Shown here: positions 33,438 to 40,949 of the stretch, piece by piece | Layout of the letters: each line of letters opens with the position of its first letter | Numbering within the stretch: position 1 is the first letter of the stretch | Source of the DNA: Maridesulfovibrio sp965230075 | GTDB taxonomy: Bacteria > Desulfobacterota > Desulfovibrionia > Desulfovibrionales > Desulfovibrionaceae | DNA length: 64,000 nt | Assembly: GCF_965230075.1 (NCBI RefSeq) | Contig: NZ_OZ245945.1 | Span: 3,162,001-3,226,000 of the forward strand | Direction: 5' to 3' | Position numbers and translations under genes: made by a program | Notes under the pieces: model-generated | The model's database searches: none | What the model saw: the letters and a program-made list of their open reading frames with translations, nothing else | Told to the model about the DNA's origin: nothing

Positions 33438-33452
33438 GCCGGAAGCATCCTC

Positions 33453-35054
33453 CTAACCGAGGATTGCCTTGAGATCTTCTTCAGGTGTGCTGATAGGCAT
33501 AATGTTGAAGTTTTCAACGAGGAAGTTCAGCACGTTGGGGGTGATGAATGCGGGGAGACTGGGTCCGAGGCGCATGTCCTTGATGCCGAGGTGCAGCAGG
33601 GTCAGCAGGATACATACTGCCTTCTGCTCGTACCAGGAAAGGATCATGGACAGAGGCAGCTCGTTGACTTCGCATTCGAATGCGCCTGCGAGTGCTACTG
33701 CAATCTGAATTGCGGAGTAGGCATCGTTACACTGTCCGATATCCAGCAGACGGGGGATACCGCCGATGTCGCCGAGCTTCTTGTCGAAGAAACGGAACTT
33801 ACCGCAGGCAAGAGTCAGGACAACGGTGTCGGCAGGAGTCTGCTCAACGAATTCAGTGTAGTAGTTACGTCCGGGCTTGGCGCCGTCGCAACCGCCGACG
33901 AGAAAGAAATGCTTGATGGCACCGGCCTTCACGCCTTCGATAACCTTGTCAGCTACGCCGAGTACGGAATTGCGACCAAAACCGCAAAGTACAGCACCGT
34001 TATCGGTATCAGCTGCGAAACCGGGCAGTTCCTTGGCTTTTGCGATAACTTCAGCAAAATCGCCGTTGGCAACGTGGGTAACTCCGGGCCAGCCCACGAG
34101 GCCGGTGGTGTAGATGTTGCCCTTGTAGCTTTCTACAGGCTTCTGGATGCAGTTGGTGGTCATCAGGATAGCACCGGGGAACTCAGCGAATTCCTTAGCC
34201 TGATTCTGCCATGCGGTACCGTAGTGACCGTAAAAGTGGTCAAACTTCTTCAGCTCGGGGTAACCGTGGCAGGGCAGCATTTCACCGTGGGTATAAATAT
34301 TGATTCCGGTACCTTCGGTCTGCTCGAGGAGCTGGCGGAGATCCTTGAGATCGTGACCGGAGACGAGGATTGCCTTACCGGCCTTAGCGCCGAGGGGAAC
34401 TTCGGTAGGCACGGGATGACCGTAAGAACCGGTGTTACCTGCATCGAGGAGTTCCATGGCTTTGAGGTTGATTTCACCGCACTTCATGGCCCAGCCAACC
34501 AGTTCTTCAAGACCGAGCTGCTGCGGAACTACGGAAAGTGCTTCGTGAATCTGGGCGTAAAGTTCATCGTCTTCCTGACCGAGGATAGCGGCATGGTCAG
34601 TGTAAGCAGCAACACCCTTGAGTCCGTAGACAAGGATCTGCTTCAGGGAGCGCAGGTCTTCGTTTTCATCAAAAGCAGTTACGGGGAATGCTTCGCCCTG
34701 CTTGCTCAGTTCAGCAGCAGTGGCAGCAACCTTGGTCAGCTTGCCACAGTCGGCGCTTACCTTGGCGGCAAGTTCGTCACGTGCAGCAGCAACATTCTTA
34801 ATGACCGGAACAAATCTTTCATCGTCGAAATTGACGTTGGTCAGGGTAGAGAACACAGCTTCAACAGTGAGACGGTTAACATCATTGGAAACCGCGATAC
34901 CTTCCTTGCGGGCTGCGGTAGCAACGGTACCGAGCTCTACACAAAGCTGAACAAGAAGGTCCTGAATGGCGGATACTTCATCAGTCTTACCACATACACC
35001 CTTAACGGTGCAGCCCTGTCCTTTCGCAGTCTGTTCACACTGGTTGCAAAACAT
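33453..35054 (-). CDS. hcp: Hydroxylamine reductase / hybrid cluster protein
   Basis: 533 residues from the family's normal start. Reduces NO or hydroxylamine at a 4Fe-2S-2O hybrid cluster, protecting against nitrosative stress. The N-terminal cluster motif is MFCNQCEQTAKGQGCTVKGVCG; hybrid-cluster ligands are seen in GEMLPCHGYPEL, MTTNCIQKP, GGCDGAKPGRNYY, TLACGKFRF and DIGQCNDAYSA. The start at 35054 has AAGGAG seven bases upstream. The frame is also open to an ATG at 35147, with its own AGGGAG, which would add 31 residues (MAFDLNQILKKVTSIFGN...). Two Fnr-like boxes lie at 35127 and 35277. Confidence 0.94.
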   Translation of the reverse strand: MFCNQCEQTAKGQGCTVKGVCGKTDEVSAIQDLLVQLCVELGTVATAARKEGIAVSNDVNRLTVEAVFSTLTNVNFDDERFVPVIKNVAAARDELAAKVSADCGKLTKVAATAAELSKQGEAFPVTAFDENEDLRSLKQILVYGLKGVAAYTDHAAILGQEDDELYAQIHEALSVVPQQLGLEELVGWAMKCGEINLKAMELLDAGNTGSYGHPVPTEVPLGAKAGKAILVSGHDLKDLRQLLEQTEGTGINIYTHGEMLPCHGYPELKKFDHFYGHYGTAWQNQAKEFAEFPGAILMTTNCIQKPVESYKGNIYTTGLVGWPGVTHVANGDFAEVIAKAKELPGFAADTDNGAVLCGFGRNSVLGVADKVIEGVKAGAIKHFFLVGGCDGAKPGRNYYTEFVEQTPADTVVLTLACGKFRFFDKKLGDIGGIPRLLDIGQCNDAYSAIQIAVALAGAFECEVNELPLSMILSWYEQKAVCILLTLLHLGIKDMRLGPSLPAFITPNVLNFLVENFNIMPISTPEEDLKAILG

Positions 35055-35126
35055 TTTAAACTCCTTTTCAGGTAATTGGTTTTCTACTTCTTCATTACCG
35101 AATATCGAAGTAACCTTTTTAAGTAT

Positions 35127-35140
35127 TTGATTCAGATCAA
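35127..35140. promoter_or_regulatory. Fnr/HcpR-type box 1 upstream of hcp
   Basis: TTGATTCAGATCAA, a perfect TTGAT-N4-ATCAA palindrome. On the minus strand GATATT (35101-35106) can serve as the -10, placing the box centre about 41 bp before the predicted transcription start, as in class II activation of Crp/Fnr regulators. This promoter would give the start at 35054. Confidence 0.6.
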
Positions 35141-35186
35141 AAGCCATAAAATTTCTCCCTTCCCGTTAAATACTTTTTTAAATTAA

Positions 35187-35224
35187 CCTGAGGCGGGTGC
35201 CACCCGCGGCCTCCCGCCTTCAGG
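35187..35224 (-). other. GC-rich hairpin in the hcp upstream region
   Basis: CCTGA(A)GGCGGG pairs with CCCGCCTCAGG over 38 bp; a competing inner stem GCGGGTG/CACCCGC is possible. It lies between the two boxes and may terminate the ferredoxin transcript (stop at 35314) or act in the leader of the long hcp mRNA. Confidence 0.5.
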
Positions 35225-35276
35225 GGTGATTTCTCATTCGTTGAGTCCAAATTAAGAAAACACCGGGTAAAAGTAT

Positions 35277-35290
35277 TTGATTCAGGTCAA
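35277..35290. promoter_or_regulatory. Fnr/HcpR-type box 2 upstream of hcp
   Basis: TTGATTCAGGTCAA, embedded in AAGTATTTGATTCAGGTCAA, which differs from the box 1 context in one base of 20. It is exactly 150 bp from box 1. A -10 such as TTAATT near 35250 would give a transcript that could start at the 35147 ATG. Confidence 0.55.
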
Positions 35291-35313
35291 GGGAGACATT
35301 TTTTTATAACTTT

Positions 35314-35505
35314 TTAATCTTCCCAATGGATACAATTAGTCGGACACAGCTCCATTGCCGCTTCCACCTCAGCTTCATCAGCTCCTTCCGGATTTTGAAC
35401 CTGAGCCAGATCACAAGCACCCATGACAAACATGCCGGGACAGACTTCAACACAAGCTTCACAACCGACGCATTCATCAACATCAACAACTACAGTACGA
35501 GTCAT
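35314..35505 (-). CDS. Desulfovibrio-type ferredoxin
   Basis: 63 residues, acidic. Cys12, Cys15, Cys18 and Cys54 would hold one 4Fe-4S cluster; Cys22 and Cys58 (CPTNCIHW) resemble the disulfide-forming pair of single-cluster ferredoxins such as D. gigas ferredoxin I/II. Cys31 lies outside this set. It is a low-potential electron carrier in the cytosol. Its gene is upstream of hcp in the same direction and may be independently transcribed; an AGGAG-like site (AAAGGAGAATGCT) precedes the ATG. Confidence 0.94.
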   Translation of the reverse strand: MTRTVVVDVDECVGCEACVEVCPGMFVMGACDLAQVQNPEGADEAEVEAAMELCPTNCIHWED

Positions 35506-35667
35506 AGCATTCTCCTTTTCATTCCAAGCCCGACTTCGAGCCCTCTAAAGGTATCATAAAAGCAAATCCTTCAGAACATGTTTTGTATTATTTCTACTCA
35601 ATTCTTTTAAGTAAAAACAATCATTACCATTAATGAAGTAAAGCTCTTTATACTTTATAATAGAATA

Positions 35668-36978
35668 CTAAATCCTTGCTACCCCTAAGAAAAGGGCATG
35701 CAGGGACAGATTTAATATGAGAAACAACTTTCGGGCTTTACTGTAACCTAGGAGTGGAAATTTATATCCCAGACTCCCTGCCGAACAACTGGAAATACAA
35801 TCTCCGCAAAGAGTACAGGAAATACCGGGCCGTCCAGCCTCAATATCTTCAGACTTAAGGGCATTATAACGGCAAGTTCTGCTGCACTTCATGCATTTGC
35901 AACACTCATCAGAAATCTTCATCCGCAACGGAGAAAGGCGCCCCAATAAATTGGAAACTATGCCCATAGGACAAAAGGCCGTGCAATGGACCATCATGCC
36001 CATGCACCGGGAGAACCAAAGCATAACCATTATGCCCAGCAGACCGAAGACCGCCGCACTCCATACTGCAATTAGAGCTGAAACACCGGCGAATCGCATG
36101 GACCATGCAACGCCTACCACCAGCACCAGCAGAACCAATCGCAGCCAAATCAAACGGGGATTGAATTTACTGGAAGGCTTGAACTTGCCAATTCGGCTGC
36201 ACTGATCATCCCATGCGCCGATATAGCAGAGATGGCTGCACCATGCCGGACCTACCAACAGTACCGAAACAGTAAAAAGGATGGGCATGAAGAATCCGGA
36301 CCCGCGATAGACAGGTCCTGCGGCAATCAGTGCGGGCACAGGCAGATGCAATTTCCCGGTCATCAGGAATTGTTCAACTCCGGCTAGCCCGAAAGCCAGC
36401 TGTCCGAAAAAGACTAACGAAAACAAAGCCCAAATACGGGGGCGCATGGCTTTGGCACCTTCAGGGCTGAACATCTTCCCGCCGAGCCATGAAGCATACA
36501 GGGCTAAAAGAAATATTTCCGCCCTGCCCCAGCCAGGAAAAAAGCGATCGGCAAGCAGGATGGGAAAAGAAACCTTGCTGCGGGCGATCTCCAACAACAG
36601 GGCGGTCAACAAAAAGATAGAGGCCCTGAACCAACCCTGTTCTTTGCTTCTGCTGAAACGTTCTCTTCCGGCATGAGAAAAGCAATGGGCAGAAGAAAAA
36701 AGAGTTAGAGCGAACAATGCCCCCATAATAAGGGCTAACCGAATCCAATCTTCACCTACGCCGATACGCAGGTTGATCAAACTGTCCCCTTTAACCAACC
36801 AAAGCAGTGAGCCACATCCAAGCAGGACCCCGGTAACATTTCCGGCCCAGCGTTGCCTGCTGAAAGCGAGTCCGGCAGAACCGATCATAAAGACAGCTAA
36901 TCCGCCATCGCCGCCACGCAATCCATGAGCAGCCAAAAGCAGATAGGAAAGTGATATTATGAAAAGTCCTGCCATCAT
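35668..36978 (-). CDS. Membrane-bound polyferredoxin of the NapH/CcoG type
   Basis: 436 residues with about ten membrane helices. Cytosolic motifs CSHLCYIGAWD and CTAFCPMGIVSN flank helices, as in NapH, and two complete 4Fe-4S sites follow in the C-terminal part: CCKCMKCSRTCRYNAL and CTLCGDCISSCSAGSL. Such proteins pass electrons from quinol to periplasmic or cytosolic reductases. Here the gene follows the siroheme/ferredoxin gene by 21 bp, so the pair may bring quinol electrons to that reductase. The probable start is 36978 with a second in-frame Met right after it. Confidence 0.8.
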   Translation of the reverse strand: MMAGLFIISLSYLLLAAHGLRGGDGGLAVFMIGSAGLAFSRQRWAGNVTGVLLGCGSLLWLVKGDSLINLRIGVGEDWIRLALIMGALFALTLFSSAHCFSHAGRERFSRSKEQGWFRASIFLLTALLLEIARSKVSFPILLADRFFPGWGRAEIFLLALYASWLGGKMFSPEGAKAMRPRIWALFSLVFFGQLAFGLAGVEQFLMTGKLHLPVPALIAAGPVYRGSGFFMPILFTVSVLLVGPAWCSHLCYIGAWDDQCSRIGKFKPSSKFNPRLIWLRLVLLVLVVGVAWSMRFAGVSALIAVWSAAVFGLLGIMVMLWFSRCMGMMVHCTAFCPMGIVSNLLGRLSPLRMKISDECCKCMKCSRTCRYNALKSEDIEAGRPGISCTLCGDCISSCSAGSLGYKFPLLGYSKARKLFLILNLSLHALFLGVARI

Positions 36979-36999
36979 ACCGCCTGAGAATTGGAACGG

Positions 37000-37623
37000 C
37001 TAAGATTCCAGCAAAATTTTATCATGACCGACCCGGTCCATGACCCAACCGAAACGCTTGCCGTCCACATAATTGTCCATCCAGAGCTTCAAGCATCTGG
37101 AAATCAGATCCAACACTTCTTCATCAGAATAGACTCCGGGGAGCTCCATACTAAGACGTGGGTGCCTGCCCAGCCTGCCTCCGACCAGAAAACGCCACCC
37201 GCTACGGGAACAAGAAATAACTTCCGTGGGACAGACTTTAGTGCAATAGCCGCAGACAAGACACTTCTCACGGGATATGACAACCTTACCGTCAACCATC
37301 TCCATAGCCTCATCAGGACAGTGCTGTACACATTCCTCACACCCGATACAGCCTTCATGATCAATGACCGGAACACAAGCCCTGATCAAACCGATATCCG
37401 CAATATGTGGGCGTGAACAGCCATTTGGACAGGCAGCAGCACTTACGCTAAGCAACTTATGTCTGTTGATTTTTTCTCCGAATCTCTGACGTAAAAATTC
37501 AGACCAGCCGCTTTCTTCAACCACCGTCTCAATGCGCTCTGCAAAATCCTCATCAATATATAATGCAAAACGGCATCCTCCGGCAGGTCCCCGACAGGCG
37601 TTAATTATAGCTGCTTTCTCCAT
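37000..37623 (-). CDS. Small siroheme/4Fe-4S ferredoxin reductase domain protein
   Basis: 207 residues. Four cysteines resemble the siroheme-cluster signature of sulfite/nitrite reductases: Cys10-x6-Cys17 and Cys65-x3-Cys69 (ACPNGCSRPH). Two 4Fe-4S ferredoxin motifs follow: Cys92, 95, 98, 102 and Cys121, 124, 127, 131. The protein is small, like the assimilatory-type low-spin sulfite reductase of Desulfovibrio, but has inserted ferredoxin clusters. Sulfite or nitrite reduction is plausible; the HcpR-type promoter makes a role in nitrogen-oxide stress more likely. Excellent upstream elements: -10 TATGAT and a TGACTTAAGTCA box. Confidence 0.75.
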   Translation of the reverse strand: MEKAAIINACRGPAGGCRFALYIDEDFAERIETVVEESGWSEFLRQRFGEKINRHKLLSVSAAACPNGCSRPHIADIGLIRACVPVIDHEGCIGCEECVQHCPDEAMEMVDGKVVISREKCLVCGYCTKVCPTEVISCSRSGWRFLVGGRLGRHPRLSMELPGVYSDEEVLDLISRCLKLWMDNYVDGKRFGWVMDRVGHDKILLES

Positions 37624-37656
37624 ATTGTTTCCTTTCTTCGTTTTATCAGTTAGTTA

Positions 37657-37697
37657 ATCATACAGGATATAATTCTCACAAACCCTGACTTAAGTCA
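37657..37697 (-). promoter_or_regulatory. Promoter and HcpR-type box of the siroheme operon
   Basis: TATGAT (-10) at 37657-37662 and the perfect palindrome TGACTTAAGTCA at 37686-37697. The box centre is about 41 bp before the expected transcription start, and 68 bp before the start codon. The same box lies 37 bp upstream of hcpR on the other strand, so it could also serve autoregulation. Confidence 0.65.
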
Positions 37698-37733
37698 TTT
37701 ACCGGGCATCATTAATTATAAAAGAATACTGTA

Positions 37734-38414
37734 ATGAAAAAGACACACGAGCTAAATAAAATCTCCCTATTTGCAGGCCTGAGCGTAGAACAGCAGGAAA
37801 AGCTGGAGCAGATCATCGTTCCCCGTGAATTGAAAAAAGGTGAACAAATTTTTACCGCCGGAAGTGATGCCACGGGATTTTATTCTGTGGAGTCAGGAAA
37901 GGTCAAAATCTACCGGGAATCTCTGGCCGGGAAAGAGCAAATTATCCATATATTCGGGGCCGGGGAAATTTTCGGGGAAGTTCCTGTCTTTCAGGGTGCA
38001 TGCTATCCTGCAAGTGCGGTGACTCTGGCTAAATCCACCCTGCTCTATTTCCCTCGTGATCGCTTTGAAAAGGTAATCCGCGAAGACCCGGACCTTGCCA
38101 TGTCCATGCTGGCCCTGCTTTCAGGAAGGCTTCGTCAATTGGTCAATCAGGTGGCAGCCCTGAGTCTGAGCGAAGTCCCGGCAAGGCTTGCCAGCTACCT
38201 GCTGCTGCTTAAATCCACCCAGAACTCCAATATACTGGAACTGGACCTTCCCAAGGGCTTGATCGCCTCTTATCTGGGAACCATTCAGGAAACCCTTTCC
38301 CGCGTTTTCAAGAAGATGAGCGAACAAGAACTTATTAAAGTTGAGCGGAAAACAATCGAAATTATTGATGAGGCTGCGCTGGAACTAATAGCCAGCGGAG
38401 AAGAGCAGCTTTAG
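37734..38414 (+). CDS. hcpR: Crp/Fnr family regulator, HcpR type
   Basis: 226 residues. A cyclic-nucleotide-binding-like effector domain (FSVxGKVKIYRESLAGKEQIIHIFGAGEIFGE) is followed by a dimer helix and a C-terminal Crp winged helix with LPKGLIASYLGTIQETLSRVFKKM as recognition region. It lacks the N-terminal cysteine set of Fnr. HcpR proteins respond to NO through heme and activate hcp and related genes; the assignment rests on the neighbours hcp, frdX-like and siroheme gene. The gene's last three bases overlap the end of convergent cheV. No strong Shine-Dalgarno. Confidence 0.82.
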   Translation: MKKTHELNKISLFAGLSVEQQEKLEQIIVPRELKKGEQIFTAGSDATGFYSVESGKVKIYRESLAGKEQIIHIFGAGEIFGEVPVFQGACYPASAVTLAKSTLLYFPRDRFEKVIREDPDLAMSMLALLSGRLRQLVNQVAALSLSEVPARLASYLLLLKSTQNSNILELDLPKGLIASYLGTIQETLSRVFKKMSEQELIKVERKTIEIIDEAALELIASGEEQL

Positions 38415-39415
38415 CCTTTGCACTTATAAAGCTCATCAAGATCCACTCTGGCCTGCTTGACCAACGTAGCAATCTGAGGCTTGGAGTACTGACGGTTGGC
38501 CCCTACGGCATCCCCTTTATGCAGCAGTTCTTCTGTGATCAGTGACGAGAAAAGATAAACGGTCAGGTCACGCAGGTTGGGGTCTTTCTTGATTTTCTTG
38601 GTCAGGGCATGCCCGTCCATTCCCGGCATTTCAATATCAGAGACAACCAACTGGATAAACTCGGAGACATGCAATCCTGTCTTGCCCACTTTAGCAGAAA
38701 TTTCCTCAAGAGCTTTCCAAATTTCAAGCCCGTTAGGATAGGCATCAACCTCAAATCCCCCGCGTTGCAGTGAGTTTTTCACCAGATTACGCATGGAACG
38801 TGAATCATCAGCGCATATAGCCTGATAAACACACTCCACAGATTCTTCCACTTCCGCAAGAGCGGCTCTATCACGCGCAGGATTGAGGTCTTCCATGGCC
38901 TGCTCAAGGTCAAGCACCTGCAGGATGCGGTCGGGATCAGTAAGCTTTACCGTTCCAATGATAGTCCCCTCGGCATACTTGGCCATATTACCCTGCAGGG
39001 ATTCAAGCTCACTCCAGCTTACACGGTGGATTCTATTAACCCCGGAAACCAGAAAAGCACTGACAATTTCATTAAACTCAGTAACCAAAACCATACGCTG
39101 ATCCTTGGAAACTGGCTCCATACGCAGCCAGCCGCTAAGATCAATGAGAGGTATAACCGAGCCCATAAACTCAAACATACCCAGCACCAATGGGTTCTGG
39201 GTATCAATGGATGATGAAACTCTGGAGATAGAGCCGTCTTGTTTACGGCCGGAAAAATTTTTGAGGTCTGCTTCCCTGACTATCTTCTTTACTTTGGCTA
39301 CGTTGAGGCCGAAGGACCAGCGTTTGTACGTATCGCCGCTCCCTTCATCAAGATAAAGTTCCAGAAGCTCAACTTCGTTGGTCCCGGACTCAAGCAGAAT
39401 TTTACTCCCCGTCAT
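38411..39415 (-). CDS. cheV: Chemotaxis protein CheV
   Basis: 334 residues. The N-terminal CheW domain (residues 15-180) contains PLVLGMFEFMGSVIPLIDLSGWL. The C-terminal receiver domain (residues 200-334) has the acidic pair in ICADDSRSM, the phospho-Asp in LVVSDIEMPGMDG and the Lys in QYSKPQI. CheV couples receptors to CheA and adapts by phosphorylation. Convergent with hcpR; the two stop codons overlap by four bases, so no terminator can lie between them. Confidence 0.93.
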   Translation of the reverse strand: MTGSKILLESGTNEVELLELYLDEGSGDTYKRWSFGLNVAKVKKIVREADLKNFSGRKQDGSISRVSSSIDTQNPLVLGMFEFMGSVIPLIDLSGWLRMEPVSKDQRMVLVTEFNEIVSAFLVSGVNRIHRVSWSELESLQGNMAKYAEGTIIGTVKLTDPDRILQVLDLEQAMEDLNPARDRAALAEVEESVECVYQAICADDSRSMRNLVKNSLQRGGFEVDAYPNGLEIWKALEEISAKVGKTGLHVSEFIQLVVSDIEMPGMDGHALTKKIKKDPNLRDLTVYLFSSLITEELLHKGDAVGANRQYSKPQIATLVKQARVDLDELYKCKG

Positions 39416-39539
39416 TACTGGCTAACCCCTCAATTCGCTTTAGAATCTTAATCTATTTTTTAACCCTGATTCATGAATTACCGTACCTGAGACTTTCAGT
39501 CCAGCACTCTCGCTAAAAAAGCACCGAATTGCCACATAC

Positions 39540-40949
39540 TTAACTTTTCAGTTTCTGCTTCAGGGCAGCCAACATGCTGTTGAAAACAATACTCCAATCC
39601 CCCGGTTTCCTCTGACGAAAGAGTATCATGCTCGGATACCATGGAGAATCCTTGCGCTTGCGCATCCAACGCCAGTCCGGATTATAAGGTATCGCCACCC
39701 AGACCGGTATATTCAAAGCCCCGGCCAGATGGGCAACGGAAGTATCCACAGTGATAATCAGGTCCAACTGTCCCATAACCTTGGCCGTATCAGCAAAATC
39801 CTCACAACCGTTACCAAGGTCACGCACCAGCACTCCGCAGCTTAACTCCTCGCGCTGCTTTGACTCCGGCCCTTTTTGCAGTGAATATAAAGTTACACCG
39901 GGTATTTCAGCGAAAGGCAAAAAGTTTTCAATACTGACCGAACGGTTGTGATCGTTTTTATGTGTAGGCTTCCCGGCCCAGACAATCCCGACCTTAAATT
40001 TAGTACCTTCCGGAACATGAATGGGGAATCCGGCCTGTGCCGGGGCAGTAAGGTAGGGACAATCCCGGGGAATGGACTTGATGTCATGTTTTAAAATTCT
40101 CGGCAGGCTGATCAACGGGGTCTGCACATCAAATTCCGGCAACTTTTCCCCGCCACTGACAATCTCCTCAATTCCGTCCATTCCTTCCAGCAATGAAACC
40201 AACTCCGGCTGGCAATCGAAAATAACTTTACCTCCGGCCTCAGCCACAAGAGGAAGATAACGACAAAAATTTAAGGTATCGCCGAAGCCCTGCTCCGAAT
40301 ATATGAAAATCCTTTTCCCGTTCAGGGGAGAACCGTCCCAAAGGGGCTGGCGGAAATGGCGGGGTACCAGCTCTTCACGCTTCCAGCGGTACTCATAAAG
40401 CTCAAAGCCGTTTACGAAATCCCCTTTAGCCAATAAGGCCAAAGACTTATCCCAATTAATTCTGTCGTCATCAGGTTTAAATTTCAAACAATGGTTAAAA
40501 AGACGGATGGATTCGTCCAACTTGCCAATATCCTGCAAAACCAATCCAAGATTGTAATAGGCATCGATAAATTTACGGTCCAGCTCAATTGCCCTGCGGT
40601 GGCAGGCTACGGCTTCCTTTAGTTTTCCCATCCTGCGCAAAACATTACCCAGATTGCTCCATGAGCCGGGACTATCCGCTTTAACGGCCAGAGCCCTGCG
40701 ATAACATGCCTCTGCGGCTTTGAACTTACCCTGCGCACGCAACGCCACCCCAAGGTTACCCAGAAGAACATTATCATCAGGCAGCAGATTCAGCGCCATG
40801 GAATAGAGAGCTATGGCCTCATCGTAATTACCGGCAGAATGCGCTTTTACCGCGCTAATAAAAATTCCCTTTACCTTGGGCGGAACAGTATCAATCCACT
40901 CCGGCTGCTTGCTTTCCTCTTTTGGGGATGCAGGAACTTTTCTGCTCAT
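39540..40949 (-). CDS. TPR protein with glycosyltransferase (GT9/GT41-like) domain
   Basis: 469 residues. About five tetratricopeptide repeats (residues 30-190; for example LLGNLGVALRAQGKFKAAEACYRRAL and SWSNLGNVLRRMGKLKEAVACHRRAI), then a catalytic part with FIYSEQGFGDTLNFCRYLP, VGIVWAGKPTHKNDHNRS, and the C-terminal DLIITVDTSVAHLAGALNIPVWVAIP that is the GT9-type donor site. Such enzymes are often found next to type I secretion genes and are thought to glycosylate large adhesins. The start overlaps the HlyD stop by 4 bases (ATGA), so it belongs to the secretion operon. Confidence 0.85.
   Translation of the reverse strand: MSRKVPASPKEESKQPEWIDTVPPKVKGIFISAVKAHSAGNYDEAIALYSMALNLLPDDNVLLGNLGVALRAQGKFKAAEACYRRALAVKADSPGSWSNLGNVLRRMGKLKEAVACHRRAIELDRKFIDAYYNLGLVLQDIGKLDESIRLFNHCLKFKPDDDRINWDKSLALLAKGDFVNGFELYEYRWKREELVPRHFRQPLWDGSPLNGKRIFIYSEQGFGDTLNFCRYLPLVAEAGGKVIFDCQPELVSLLEGMDGIEEIVSGGEKLPEFDVQTPLISLPRILKHDIKSIPRDCPYLTAPAQAGFPIHVPEGTKFKVGIVWAGKPTHKNDHNRSVSIENFLPFAEIPGVTLYSLQKGPESKQREELSCGVLVRDLGNGCEDFADTAKVMGQLDLIITVDTSVAHLAGALNIPVWVAIPYNPDWRWMRKRKDSPWYPSMILFRQRKPGDWSIVFNSMLAALKQKLKS

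Noticed and set aside
33387..35075. Long open frame on the plus strand opposite hcp (562 codons)
   Set aside because: It mirrors the codon structure of hcp, whose minus-strand protein carries all cluster ligands. The antisense product has no recognisable domain and its start is inside the 46-bp palindrome.
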